From Flavobacteriaceae bacterium UBA3440 (lineage in GTDB: Bacteria > Bacteroidota > Bacteroidia > Flavobacteriales > Flavobacteriaceae), in assembly GCA_002378585.1 (NCBI GenBank), contig DFSJ01000055.1, forward strand, positions 1 through 7,431: 7,431 bases of DNA, read 5' to 3'. The translations under genes were made by a program, and so were the position numbers. Shown piece after piece: positions 1-6,606 of the stretch; the stretch's first letter is position 1; each line of letters opens with the position of its first letter. The notes beneath the pieces are model-generated. The model was not told the origin of the DNA and did no database searches. It saw only the letters and a program-made list of their open reading frames with translations.

Positions 1-1077
1 GATTATCCAGCGGTGTTGGAAGTGCTGCAAAAAAACAACGGAGGCACAACCTTGGCAGAAAGACAATTTTTTGCCGCCAAGGCGTTCAATACCTCTTCGC
101 ACTACGACTCCGCCATTTTTCATTACTTCAACCAAAGCGCTGGTGTAGACGCGCTTAAATTAAGCGTACAACAAAGTATGCCGTTGCGCTATGGGGAGAA
201 TCCTCACCAACAAGGGCGTTTTTATGGAGATTTTGAGGCGTTATTTACCCAACTTCACGGCAAAGAGCTTTCTTACAACAATTTGTTAGACATTGATGCT
301 GCTGTTCAGTTGATTCAAGAATTCAAAAATGACGGCCCGACGTTTGCGATTTTAAAACACAACAACGCTTGTGGATTAGCGACGAGAGACACCTTAAAAC
401 AAGCGTATTTGGACGCATTGGCCGCAGACCCCACCTCTGCTTTTGGGGGCGTTTTGATCGCCAATAAAACGCTAGATTTAGCTACTGCCCAAGAAATTGA
501 CCAGTTGTTCTGTGAAGTGGTCATCGCTCCAGGAATGGATGCAGCTGCTGTGGAGGTTTTACAATCCAAGAAAAACAGAATTCTCTTGGTACAAAAAGAA
601 ACAGAAACCGATCAAAAACAAGTGCGCACTGCGTTAAACGGGTATTTAGTTCAAGACAAAGACAATGTGACGGAGACCAAAGACCAGCTGACTACCGTTA
701 CCCAGACATCCCCGAGTGCTGCTGAGGTAGAAGATTTGTTATTTGCCGCTAAACTGTGCAAACACACCAAATCAAACACCATTGTTCTGGCCAAAAACAA
801 ACAATTGATCGCCAGTGGAACTGGACAAACCTCCAGGGTAGATGCTTTGCAACAAGCGATTCACAAGGCCAATACCTTTGGTTTTGACCTCAAAGGTGCA
901 GCCATGGCCAGCGACGCTTTTTTCCCCTTCCCCGACTGTGTAGAAATGGCTGATCAAGCGGGAATTACCGCAGTGATTCAACCTGGAGGATCGATTAAAG
1001 ATTCATTGAGCATAGACTATTGTAACGAGCACCATATGTCTATGGTACTCACAGGAATTAGACATTTCAAACATTAA
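1..1077 (+). CDS. purH: PurH, bifunctional AICAR transformylase / IMP cyclohydrolase (5' end missing)
   Basis: PurH formylates AICAR using 10-formyltetrahydrofolate and then closes the ring to give IMP, the last two steps of de novo purine synthesis, in the cytoplasm. The frame is open from base 1 (first codons Asp-Tyr-Pro-Ala), so the gene begins outside the window. The GTG at 13 is an internal Val codon. The visible 358 residues compare with about 510-530 for the family, so most of the N-terminal IMP cyclohydrolase domain is missing and the AICAR transformylase domain is essentially complete. Visible signatures, numbered from base 1, are RYGENPHQ near 63-70, the Lys-His pair of ILKHNNACG at 119-120 (matching the catalytic Lys-His of the transformylase), SAFGGV near 146, GTGQTSRVDA near 273, SDAFFPFPD near 304, QPGGSIKD near 327 and the terminal GIRHFKH. 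It ends in TAA, 38 nt before mreB. Identification is firm; only the left boundary is unknown. Confidence 0.97.
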   Translation, partial: DYPAVLEVLQKNNGGTTLAERQFFAAKAFNTSSHYDSAIFHYFNQSAGVDALKLSVQQSMPLRYGENPHQQGRFYGDFEALFTQLHGKELSYNNLLDIDAAVQLIQEFKNDGPTFAILKHNNACGLATRDTLKQAYLDALAADPTSAFGGVLIANKTLDLATAQEIDQLFCEVVIAPGMDAAAVEVLQSKKNRILLVQKETETDQKQVRTALNGYLVQDKDNVTETKDQLTTVTQTSPSAAEVEDLLFAAKLCKHTKSNTIVLAKNKQLIASGTGQTSRVDALQQAIHKANTFGFDLKGAAMASDAFFPFPDCVEMADQAGITAVIQPGGSIKDSLSIDYCNEHHMSMVLTGIRHFKH

Positions 1078-1115
1078 TTTTCGTATATTACCGTCCACAT
1101 TTTCAGCAACATACC

Positions 1116-2144
1116 ATGGGATTTTTTGATTTTTTAACCGAGGACATCGCCATCGACTTAGGCACTGCCAATACACTGATTATTCACAACGACAAAGTGG
1201 TTGTCGACAGCCCATCCATTGTGGCCAGAGACCGCACAACGGGGAAAATAATTGCCGTTGGTAAAGAAGCCAACTTGATGCAAGGAAAAACCCATGAAAA
1301 CATCAAAACAATCAGGCCGCTTAAAGACGGAGTAATCGCTGATTTTGACGCTTCTGAAAAGATGATCAGTATGTTCATCAAAGAAATCCCTGCCTTAAAA
1401 AAGAAACTTTTCCCTCCTGCCCTACGGTTGGTTATTTGTATTCCCTCTGGGATTACTGAAGTGGAGATGCGCGCTGTAAAGGAATCTGCTGAACGCGTAA
1501 ATGGAAAAGAAGTTTACCTGATTCACGAACCTATGGCAGCCGCTATTGGTATTGGATTAGACATCATGGAACCCAAAGGAAGCATGATTGTAGATATAGG
1601 GGGTGGAACTACAGAAATCGCCGTCATCGCTTTAGGCGGTATTGTATGCGACAAATCAGTTAAGGTAGCCGGAGACGTATTTACCAACGACATTATTTAC
1701 TACATGCGCACCCAGCATAACTTATATGTAGGAGAAGCTACGGCAGAACACATCAAGATTACTGTGGGCGCAGCCACTGAAGACTTACAATCTCCTCCAG
1801 ACGAACTATCGGTCCAAGGTCGAGATTTGTTGAGTGGAAAACCCAAACAAGTACAAATCAACTACCGCGAAGTAGCCAAGGCTTTGGATAAATCAATCAT
1901 CCGTATTGAGGATGCTGTCATGGAAACTTTGTCAAATACCCCGCCTGAACTTGCCTCTGATATCTACAACTCAGGTATATTCCTAGCCGGTGGAGGTTCC
2001 ATGTTGCGTGGATTAGACAAACGCTTATCGCTTAAAACAGACTTGCCGGTGTACATCGCAGAAGATCCGTTACGCGCCGTTGTACGCGGAACAGGTATCG
2101 CGTTAAAAAACCTCGATCGATACAAAGGCATCTTGATGCAGTAA
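1116..2144 (+). CDS. mreB: MreB, actin-like rod shape-determining protein
   Basis: MreB is the bacterial actin homologue. It polymerises with ATP into membrane-bound filaments on the cytoplasmic face and steers the elongasome (MreC, MreD, PBP2, RodA). The 342-residue length is typical. Actin-superfamily nucleotide motifs are in the right order: phosphate-1 IDLGTANT at 13-20, with Asp14; HEPMAAAIG at 137-145, whose Glu138 matches the residue tied to ATP hydrolysis in other MreBs; phosphate-2 VDIGGGTTE at 159-167; and the adenosine motif LAGGGSMLRGL at 290-300. The short hydrophobic N-terminus (MGFFDFL) could help membrane contact, though I infer this from position only. The start is the ATG 11 codons before the end of the phosphate-1 strand region, as in most homologues, and has no Shine-Dalgarno sequence. 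It is the first gene of the shape cluster, 38 nt after purH and 18 nt before mreC. No residue looks abnormal. Confidence 0.99.
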   Translation: MGFFDFLTEDIAIDLGTANTLIIHNDKVVVDSPSIVARDRTTGKIIAVGKEANLMQGKTHENIKTIRPLKDGVIADFDASEKMISMFIKEIPALKKKLFPPALRLVICIPSGITEVEMRAVKESAERVNGKEVYLIHEPMAAAIGIGLDIMEPKGSMIVDIGGGTTEIAVIALGGIVCDKSVKVAGDVFTNDIIYYMRTQHNLYVGEATAEHIKITVGAATEDLQSPPDELSVQGRDLLSGKPKQVQINYREVAKALDKSIIRIEDAVMETLSNTPPELASDIYNSGIFLAGGGSMLRGLDKRLSLKTDLPVYIAEDPLRAVVRGTGIALKNLDRYKGILMQ

Positions 2145-2162
2145 CCCTCAATTGGTTTTTTC

Positions 2163-2951
2163 ATGAGTCGTTTGACGGCGTTCTTTTCAAGCAACAAAAC
2201 CAAACTGCTCTTTGGCTTTTATCTGGTATTGTCCCTTACGCTCACCCTGAGCTACCAAACCTTTAATCAGGTGCGTTTATTGCATACTTCAGGTGGCATC
2301 GGCGCGCAGATTCACGAAACAACGAGCCATTGGCGGGACTATTTTAGTTTATCTGCTCAAAACGAGGTGTTGCGCCAAGAAAATGCCCGATTAAAGGCGG
2401 CCGAATGGAATCAACCGATGACCCATCAGACCTACAGTGGTCCTTATCGAGCAAAAGCAACTCGTGTGGTGCGCAACACTTTTAATCAACGAGATAATTA
2501 TTTGTTGATCAATACGGGCACAAAAGACAGCATTACCACGGACATGGGGGTGGTGAGTAACCTGGGTTTAGTCGGAATTATTGAACAGACTCAAAAGGGT
2601 TACTCCAGCGTGATGAGTATTTTGAACAGTCGCTCCAGGATAAGTGCTCAAGTCAATCGAACAGGGCATTTCGGCTCTTTGGTATGGAATGGGTCAAACC
2701 ATAATCGAGTACAACTCATCGATATACCCATAACCGCTGAATTAAAAAAAGGAGATACCGTAGCTACGGCTGGTATGTCCGGAATTTTCCCTGAAGGCAT
2801 ATTGATTGGTCGATTGATGGAATGGAAAAAAAGTGCCGATCAGAACTACTTGGAACTAGAGGTCGCTTTGTTTCAAGACATGAGTAGGGTGAGAAATGTG
2901 TATGTGCTCCAAAATAAAGACAAAATTTCCAGAGATTCGTTGATACGTTAA
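2163..2951 (+). CDS. mreC: MreC, rod shape-determining periplasmic scaffold protein
   Basis: MreC is a single-pass inner-membrane protein whose periplasmic part assembles and activates the PBP2-RodA pair and links it to MreB through MreD. The 262 residues show the family layout: a short cytoplasmic N-terminus, one membrane helix at about 14-31, and a helical stretch at about 48-82 with the pattern NEVLRQENARL, typical of the MreC dimerisation coiled coil. The two-lobed beta domain spans about 95-250. Within it, the segment from 196 to 218 carries the hallmark GDTVATAGMSGIFPEG followed by IGRL. A Bacteroidota-type FSLSAQNEVLR stretch sits at 61-71. The ATG start follows mreB by 18 nt, with no Shine-Dalgarno sequence. 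The C-terminus (about 250-262) is short, polar and likely flexible. The gene is followed 3 nt later by mreD. Confidence 0.95.
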   Translation: MSRLTAFFSSNKTKLLFGFYLVLSLTLTLSYQTFNQVRLLHTSGGIGAQIHETTSHWRDYFSLSAQNEVLRQENARLKAAEWNQPMTHQTYSGPYRAKATRVVRNTFNQRDNYLLINTGTKDSITTDMGVVSNLGLVGIIEQTQKGYSSVMSILNSRSRISAQVNRTGHFGSLVWNGSNHNRVQLIDIPITAELKKGDTVATAGMSGIFPEGILIGRLMEWKKSADQNYLELEVALFQDMSRVRNVYVLQNKDKISRDSLIR

Positions 2952-2954
2952 CCT

Positions 2955-3464
2955 ATGGACCAAACCAACCTCATTAAGGACTTATTATTTGCACTACTGT
3001 TGGTGGTGTTACAGGCTTTTTTGTGGAATAACATCCATCTTTTTGGTTGGGTCAGCCCTATGTGTTACCTGATCTATTTTTACGTACATCCGTCCTACAC
3101 CAACCCCATGAGGCTATTGACCACGGCCTTTTTTATGGGCCTACTTCTGGATATCTGGTTAGACACCCTGGCACTTCACGCGCTGGCCTGTACCGTTGTG
3201 GCCCAAAGCAGACCTTGGATCATGCAACTTACCTTCGGACTGGCCCATGAACAAAAAACATTTAGAATTCACCAAGCTACCTGGCTACAGCGTATGGTGT
3301 TTTTTGGACTGATTACCTTGATTCACCATTGGGTGTTTTTTACCGTTGAAGACCTCAGCTGGAGCCATGTGGGCGCTGCGCTTTGGAGGACTTTAATCAC
3401 CGGCGTAGCGACCATTGGGGTCAGTATGTTGTTAATTGCTGTCTTTAAACCAGCCAAATCATGA
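2955..3464 (+). CDS. mreD: MreD, rod shape-determining membrane protein
   Basis: MreD is a small polytopic inner-membrane protein that connects MreC with the rest of the elongasome; its exact biochemical role is still poorly defined. The 169-residue length is typical. Hydrophobic segments at about 9-26, 33-47, 53-69, 72-90, 112-130 and 140-163 suggest five or six membrane helices. Sequence conservation in this family is low, but FFMGLLLDIWLDTLALHAL at 59-77 matches the usual 'FxxGlllDxxxxtlGlhal' type of motif, with Asp66 and Asp70 inside or near the membrane. The call rests on that motif, the size, the topology and above all the position between mreC and mrdA. The ATG comes 3 nt after the mreC stop. 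The stop overlaps the mrdA start in an ATGA arrangement, which favours translational coupling. Confidence 0.9.
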   Translation: MDQTNLIKDLLFALLLVVLQAFLWNNIHLFGWVSPMCYLIYFYVHPSYTNPMRLLTTAFFMGLLLDIWLDTLALHALACTVVAQSRPWIMQLTFGLAHEQKTFRIHQATWLQRMVFFGLITLIHHWVFFTVEDLSWSHVGAALWRTLITGVATIGVSMLLIAVFKPAKS

Positions 3465-5329
3465 GAAAGCATTTGATTTTGCTTTTTGTGCTACTCGCCC
3501 TACTGGTATTTACCGCCAGACTGGTGCAACTACAACTCTTGCGTGATGAGGTAAATTTAGGAGATGATCCATCCATTCGGGCGCAACGCTTATATCCTGG
3601 AAGGGGTCATATGTTTGATCGGCATGGAAACTTACTAGTGGCCAATCAACCGGCTTACGACCTGATGTTTATTCCTCAAAACATCAAAAATCTGGACACC
3701 CTTATGTTGCTAGAGTTGGCCGAGATCGACAAGCAAACGTTGATTGATCGCATAGAAAAAGGGTGGGTGTATTCACCTAGATTACCCTCTGTGTTGGTCT
3801 CTAAGATGTCCAAAGAGTCCTATGCCAAACTGCAAGAAAAACTATGGCAGTTTGAAGGCTTTTTTATTCAAAAGGTCAATCTAAGGGAGTATAAAACAGA
3901 TGCTGGAGCCCATGTACTCGGGTATATCAGTGAAGTGAATGATTATGAAGTCAGCACAAATCCTCAATACATCTCGGGTGAAATCATCGGAAGAACGGGC
4001 ATAGAAAGGCAATACGAAGAAATTCTTCGCGGTCAACGCGGTGTTCGCTATCTGCAAAAGGATCGATTTAATAGGGACTTAGGCTCCTACAAACAAGGGG
4101 CTTACGACACGATTCCCGTAGCGGGTGCTGACCTTACCTTAACACTGGACAAGGAACTTCAAGAATACGGAGAACGACTTATGCGTGGAAAACGCGGAGG
4201 GATAGTGGCCATAGAACCCAAAACTGGAGAGATACTCTCCATTATTTCAGGACCCACCTACACCCCTAACCTACTGGTGGGCCGAGATCGATCTAAAAAC
4301 TACAACGAGTTGTATTACGACTCCATAGCCAAACCCACCTGGGACAGATCTTTACTCGCTCAACCTTCTCCTGGCTCACCATTTAAAATACTCAATGCAC
4401 TGGCAGCGCTACAAGAAGGAGTCATCACGCCCGAAAATTATGTAGTGTGTCAAAATGGTTTTTTCGTGGGGAAGCACAAAAGAGGTTGTCATTGCGGTGG
4501 TGGAGTGCGCGATTTGCGTTTGGGGGTAGCCAAATCGTGTAATGCCTATTTTGCAGATACGTACCGCAAAATATTTAGTAAATACCGAAAGCCCGGTGAT
4601 GGAATTGATGCTTGGGAAAAACACATCAAAAGTTTTGGATTAGGTGAATTCTTAGGGTACGATTTGCCCAGTGGGCAGCCTGGAAGAGTGCCCAATAGGG
4701 CCTACTACGACAACGTTTATGGAAAAGACCGATGGGCCCCCTCATTCATTATTTCTAATGCCATTGGACAAGGAGAAGTCGCCGCTACCCCGATCCAACT
4801 GGCCAATATGACCGCCGCCATCGCCAACAAAGGCTATTACTTTACCCCTCACGTGGTCAAAGCCATTCATGGTGTACCTGTCAAAGATCCTCAATTTACC
4901 CAGAGAAAAAACACCACCATAGACGCCAAACATTTTGGACCTGTCATACAAGCGATGGCCGATGTTTATTCTCCTGAAGGCACTGCCCGAGGGATATTGG
5001 TACCTGGAATAAGCATCGCAGGAAAAACAGGGACAGTGGAAAACTTTACCCGCATCAATGGGGTGCGCACTCAATTAACCGATCATTCTGTTTTTATCGC
5101 ATTTGCCCCAGTAGAAGACCCTAAAATCGCTTTGGCGGTCTATATCGAACACGGATACTACGGAGCGCGTTATGCCGGACATATCGCTTCTTTGATGATT
5201 GAAAAATACCTAAAAGACAGCATCACTAGAACTGATCTGGAGACCAGGATGTTGACCAAAACATTAGATCGAGAGTACGCCAAACCAATCAGCGGAGCCC
5301 CCTTTAGAATCAACGAATATGCTTGGTAA
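3461..5329 (+). CDS. mrdA: PBP2, class B penicillin-binding protein (elongasome DD-transpeptidase)
   Basis: PBP2 cross-links new peptidoglycan strands by DD-transpeptidation in the periplasm and works as a pair with RodA; it is a beta-lactam target. The 622-residue length fits. A membrane anchor lies at about 5-20. The pedestal domain includes LYPGRGHMFDRHG near 44-56 and IGRTGIERQYEEILRG at 176-191. The transpeptidase domain has all three catalytic motifs: SxxK as Ser306-Pro-Phe-Lys309 (nucleophile Ser306), SxN as Ser359-Cys-Asn361, and KTGT at 522-525. ISNAIGQGEVAATPIQLANM at 431-450 is also typical. Between SxxK and SxN lies a Cys/His-rich patch (Cys330, His339, Cys343, His344, Cys345). 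The ATG overlaps the mreD stop by 4 nt and has no Shine-Dalgarno sequence. The last 11 nt overlap rodA. The alternative, the division protein FtsI, is disfavoured by the mre/rodA neighbours. Confidence 0.97.
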   Translation: MRKHLILLFVLLALLVFTARLVQLQLLRDEVNLGDDPSIRAQRLYPGRGHMFDRHGNLLVANQPAYDLMFIPQNIKNLDTLMLLELAEIDKQTLIDRIEKGWVYSPRLPSVLVSKMSKESYAKLQEKLWQFEGFFIQKVNLREYKTDAGAHVLGYISEVNDYEVSTNPQYISGEIIGRTGIERQYEEILRGQRGVRYLQKDRFNRDLGSYKQGAYDTIPVAGADLTLTLDKELQEYGERLMRGKRGGIVAIEPKTGEILSIISGPTYTPNLLVGRDRSKNYNELYYDSIAKPTWDRSLLAQPSPGSPFKILNALAALQEGVITPENYVVCQNGFFVGKHKRGCHCGGGVRDLRLGVAKSCNAYFADTYRKIFSKYRKPGDGIDAWEKHIKSFGLGEFLGYDLPSGQPGRVPNRAYYDNVYGKDRWAPSFIISNAIGQGEVAATPIQLANMTAAIANKGYYFTPHVVKAIHGVPVKDPQFTQRKNTTIDAKHFGPVIQAMADVYSPEGTARGILVPGISIAGKTGTVENFTRINGVRTQLTDHSVFIAFAPVEDPKIALAVYIEHGYYGARYAGHIASLMIEKYLKDSITRTDLETRMLTKTLDREYAKPISGAPFRINEYAW

Positions 5330-6602
5330 CGCACGAATCAAACGCATTGACTGGCTGATTGTCGGTATCTATTTATTCCTGGTATTGGCGGGATGGTTAA
5401 ATATATATGCGGCCAGTTCCCCGGCAGAACCAGGTTCCCCCTTTGATTGGTCTGCTGTATACGGAAAACAATTGGTTTTTATCGGCATCAGTTTGGTGAT
5501 GATCTGGTTGCTTTTCTTGTTGGAAACTCGCTGGATTGAGCGGTTTTCCTCGATTGCTTACATCCTATCGCTAGTGCTCTTGGCCGGGCTTTTTGTGGCG
5601 GGAAAAACCATATCAGGGGCTACTTCTTGGTATGGATTGGGTTTTTTTAATTTTCAACCTTCAGAGCTCGCTAAGATTACCGCCGCGCTGGCGCTAGGCA
5701 AGTATTTGAGCGATGTGCAAATCGACATGAAACGCTCCCTTACCCAGTGGTCAGTGATCCTAATTATACTGCTTCCTGCGTTATTAGTCATACCACAGCC
5801 GGACCCGGGTTCCGCTTTGATCTATTTTACGTTAATTTTTGTACTGTTTCGCGAAGGTTTTCCCCTGACCTTTCTTTGGGTGGGTATGTACGGAATTCTG
5901 CTCTTCATCGCCACATTGAAGTGGGGGGCTTTATGGGCGAGTAGTGGGGTGTTGTTGTTGGGGACTCTATTGTTTTACCAAGCCAAAAAAAGATTTAAAT
6001 GGCGCATGCCCATGGCCCTATTGATTTTGGTGCTCAGTGTAGCCGGTTCATTTTCGGTGAATTATATCTATGAAGAAGTGTTTGAACAAAGACACCGGGA
6101 TCGGTTTAGTCTTTGGTTAGACCTAGAAAAAGACCCTGATGTACTTAAAAAAATCAATAAAACCATTGGATACAACGCCTACCAAAGCGAAAAAACCATT
6201 GAATCAGGTGGTTTTTGGGGAAAAGGATTTTTAGAGGGGTCACGCACTAAAGGAAATTTTGTTCCCGAACAACACACCGACTACATCTTCAGCACCATCG
6301 GAGAAGAGTGGGGCTTTGTTGGATCGTTTTCAGTGATCCTAGCCTTTAGCGTACTCTTGATTCGACTTTGGCAACGCGCTGAAGCACAGACCAACAAATT
6401 CAACCGCATCTATGGCTATGGGGTTATTTCCATCCTAGGCTTCCACTACATCATCAACATCGGTATGGTATTGGGATTATTGCCCACCATTGGTATTCCT
6501 TTACCCTTAATCAGCTATGGGGGCTCTGGTATGTTATTTTTTACCTTACTCTTGTTTTTATTTGTCAAACTGGACAGCAACCGACTGAGTGAGTGGGATT
6601 AG
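5319..6602 (+). CDS. rodA: RodA, SEDS-family peptidoglycan glycosyltransferase
   Basis: RodA polymerises lipid II into glycan strands and is activated by its partner PBP2. The 427 residues form about ten or more membrane helices (hydrophobic segments near 12-30, 48-68, 76-95, 115-130, 144-160, 163-178, 182-200, 203-221, 229-247, 331-350, 366-388 and 395-417). Family signatures are SWYGLG near 103-108, FQPSELAKI at 112-120, PQPDPGSAL at 159-167, SGGFWGKGFLEG at 297-307, the FVPEQHTDYIF loop at 314-324 with Asp321 matching the catalytic Asp of SEDS enzymes, and GLLPTIGIPLPLISYGGSG at 386-404. The large periplasmic loop at about 250-330 is of the Bacteroidota type. The ATG at 5319 puts IDWLI at 10-14, where homologues have it, and overlaps mrdA by 11 nt. 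FtsW is the closest alternative, but the PBP2 and mre neighbours support RodA. The TAG stop is 4 nt from the convergent selO stop. Confidence 0.97.
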   Translation: MLGNARIKRIDWLIVGIYLFLVLAGWLNIYAASSPAEPGSPFDWSAVYGKQLVFIGISLVMIWLLFLLETRWIERFSSIAYILSLVLLAGLFVAGKTISGATSWYGLGFFNFQPSELAKITAALALGKYLSDVQIDMKRSLTQWSVILIILLPALLVIPQPDPGSALIYFTLIFVLFREGFPLTFLWVGMYGILLFIATLKWGALWASSGVLLLGTLLFYQAKKRFKWRMPMALLILVLSVAGSFSVNYIYEEVFEQRHRDRFSLWLDLEKDPDVLKKINKTIGYNAYQSEKTIESGGFWGKGFLEGSRTKGNFVPEQHTDYIFSTIGEEWGFVGSFSVILAFSVLLIRLWQRAEAQTNKFNRIYGYGVISILGFHYIINIGMVLGLLPTIGIPLPLISYGGSGMLFFTLLLFLFVKLDSNRLSEWD

Positions 6603-6606
6603 CCCG

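Larger units (their letters stand above)
1116..6602 (+). other. Elongasome (rod-shape) operon mreB-mreC-mreD-mrdA-rodA
   Basis: Five genes on one strand are spaced +18 nt, +3 nt, -4 nt and -11 nt, so they are very likely transcribed together and, from mreD onward, translationally coupled. Together they encode every core component of the side-wall synthesis machine: the cytoskeletal filament, scaffold, membrane connector, transpeptidase and glycan polymerase. purH lies 38 nt upstream on the same strand, with no terminator-like hairpin between, so it may belong to the same transcript. I could not identify a convincing promoter anywhere in the window, and no obvious terminator follows rodA. The operon limits are therefore inferred from spacing and strand only. 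Confidence 0.75.

Noticed and set aside
13..15. GTG as a possible start of purH
   Set aside because: The frame continues upstream to base 1 with PurH-like residues, and the family needs about 150 more N-terminal residues. This is an internal Val codon.
2143..2160. AACC/GGTT hairpin followed by a run of T between mreB and mreC, resembling a terminator
   Set aside because: The stem is only 4 bp with a 7-nt loop and lies inside a tightly spaced operon, so it is too weak to be called a terminator.
4742..5074. Open frame of 110 codons on the - strand inside mrdA
   Set aside because: It lies wholly antisense to the well-conserved PBP2 transpeptidase domain, has no recognisable motif, and is best explained as a shadow frame.
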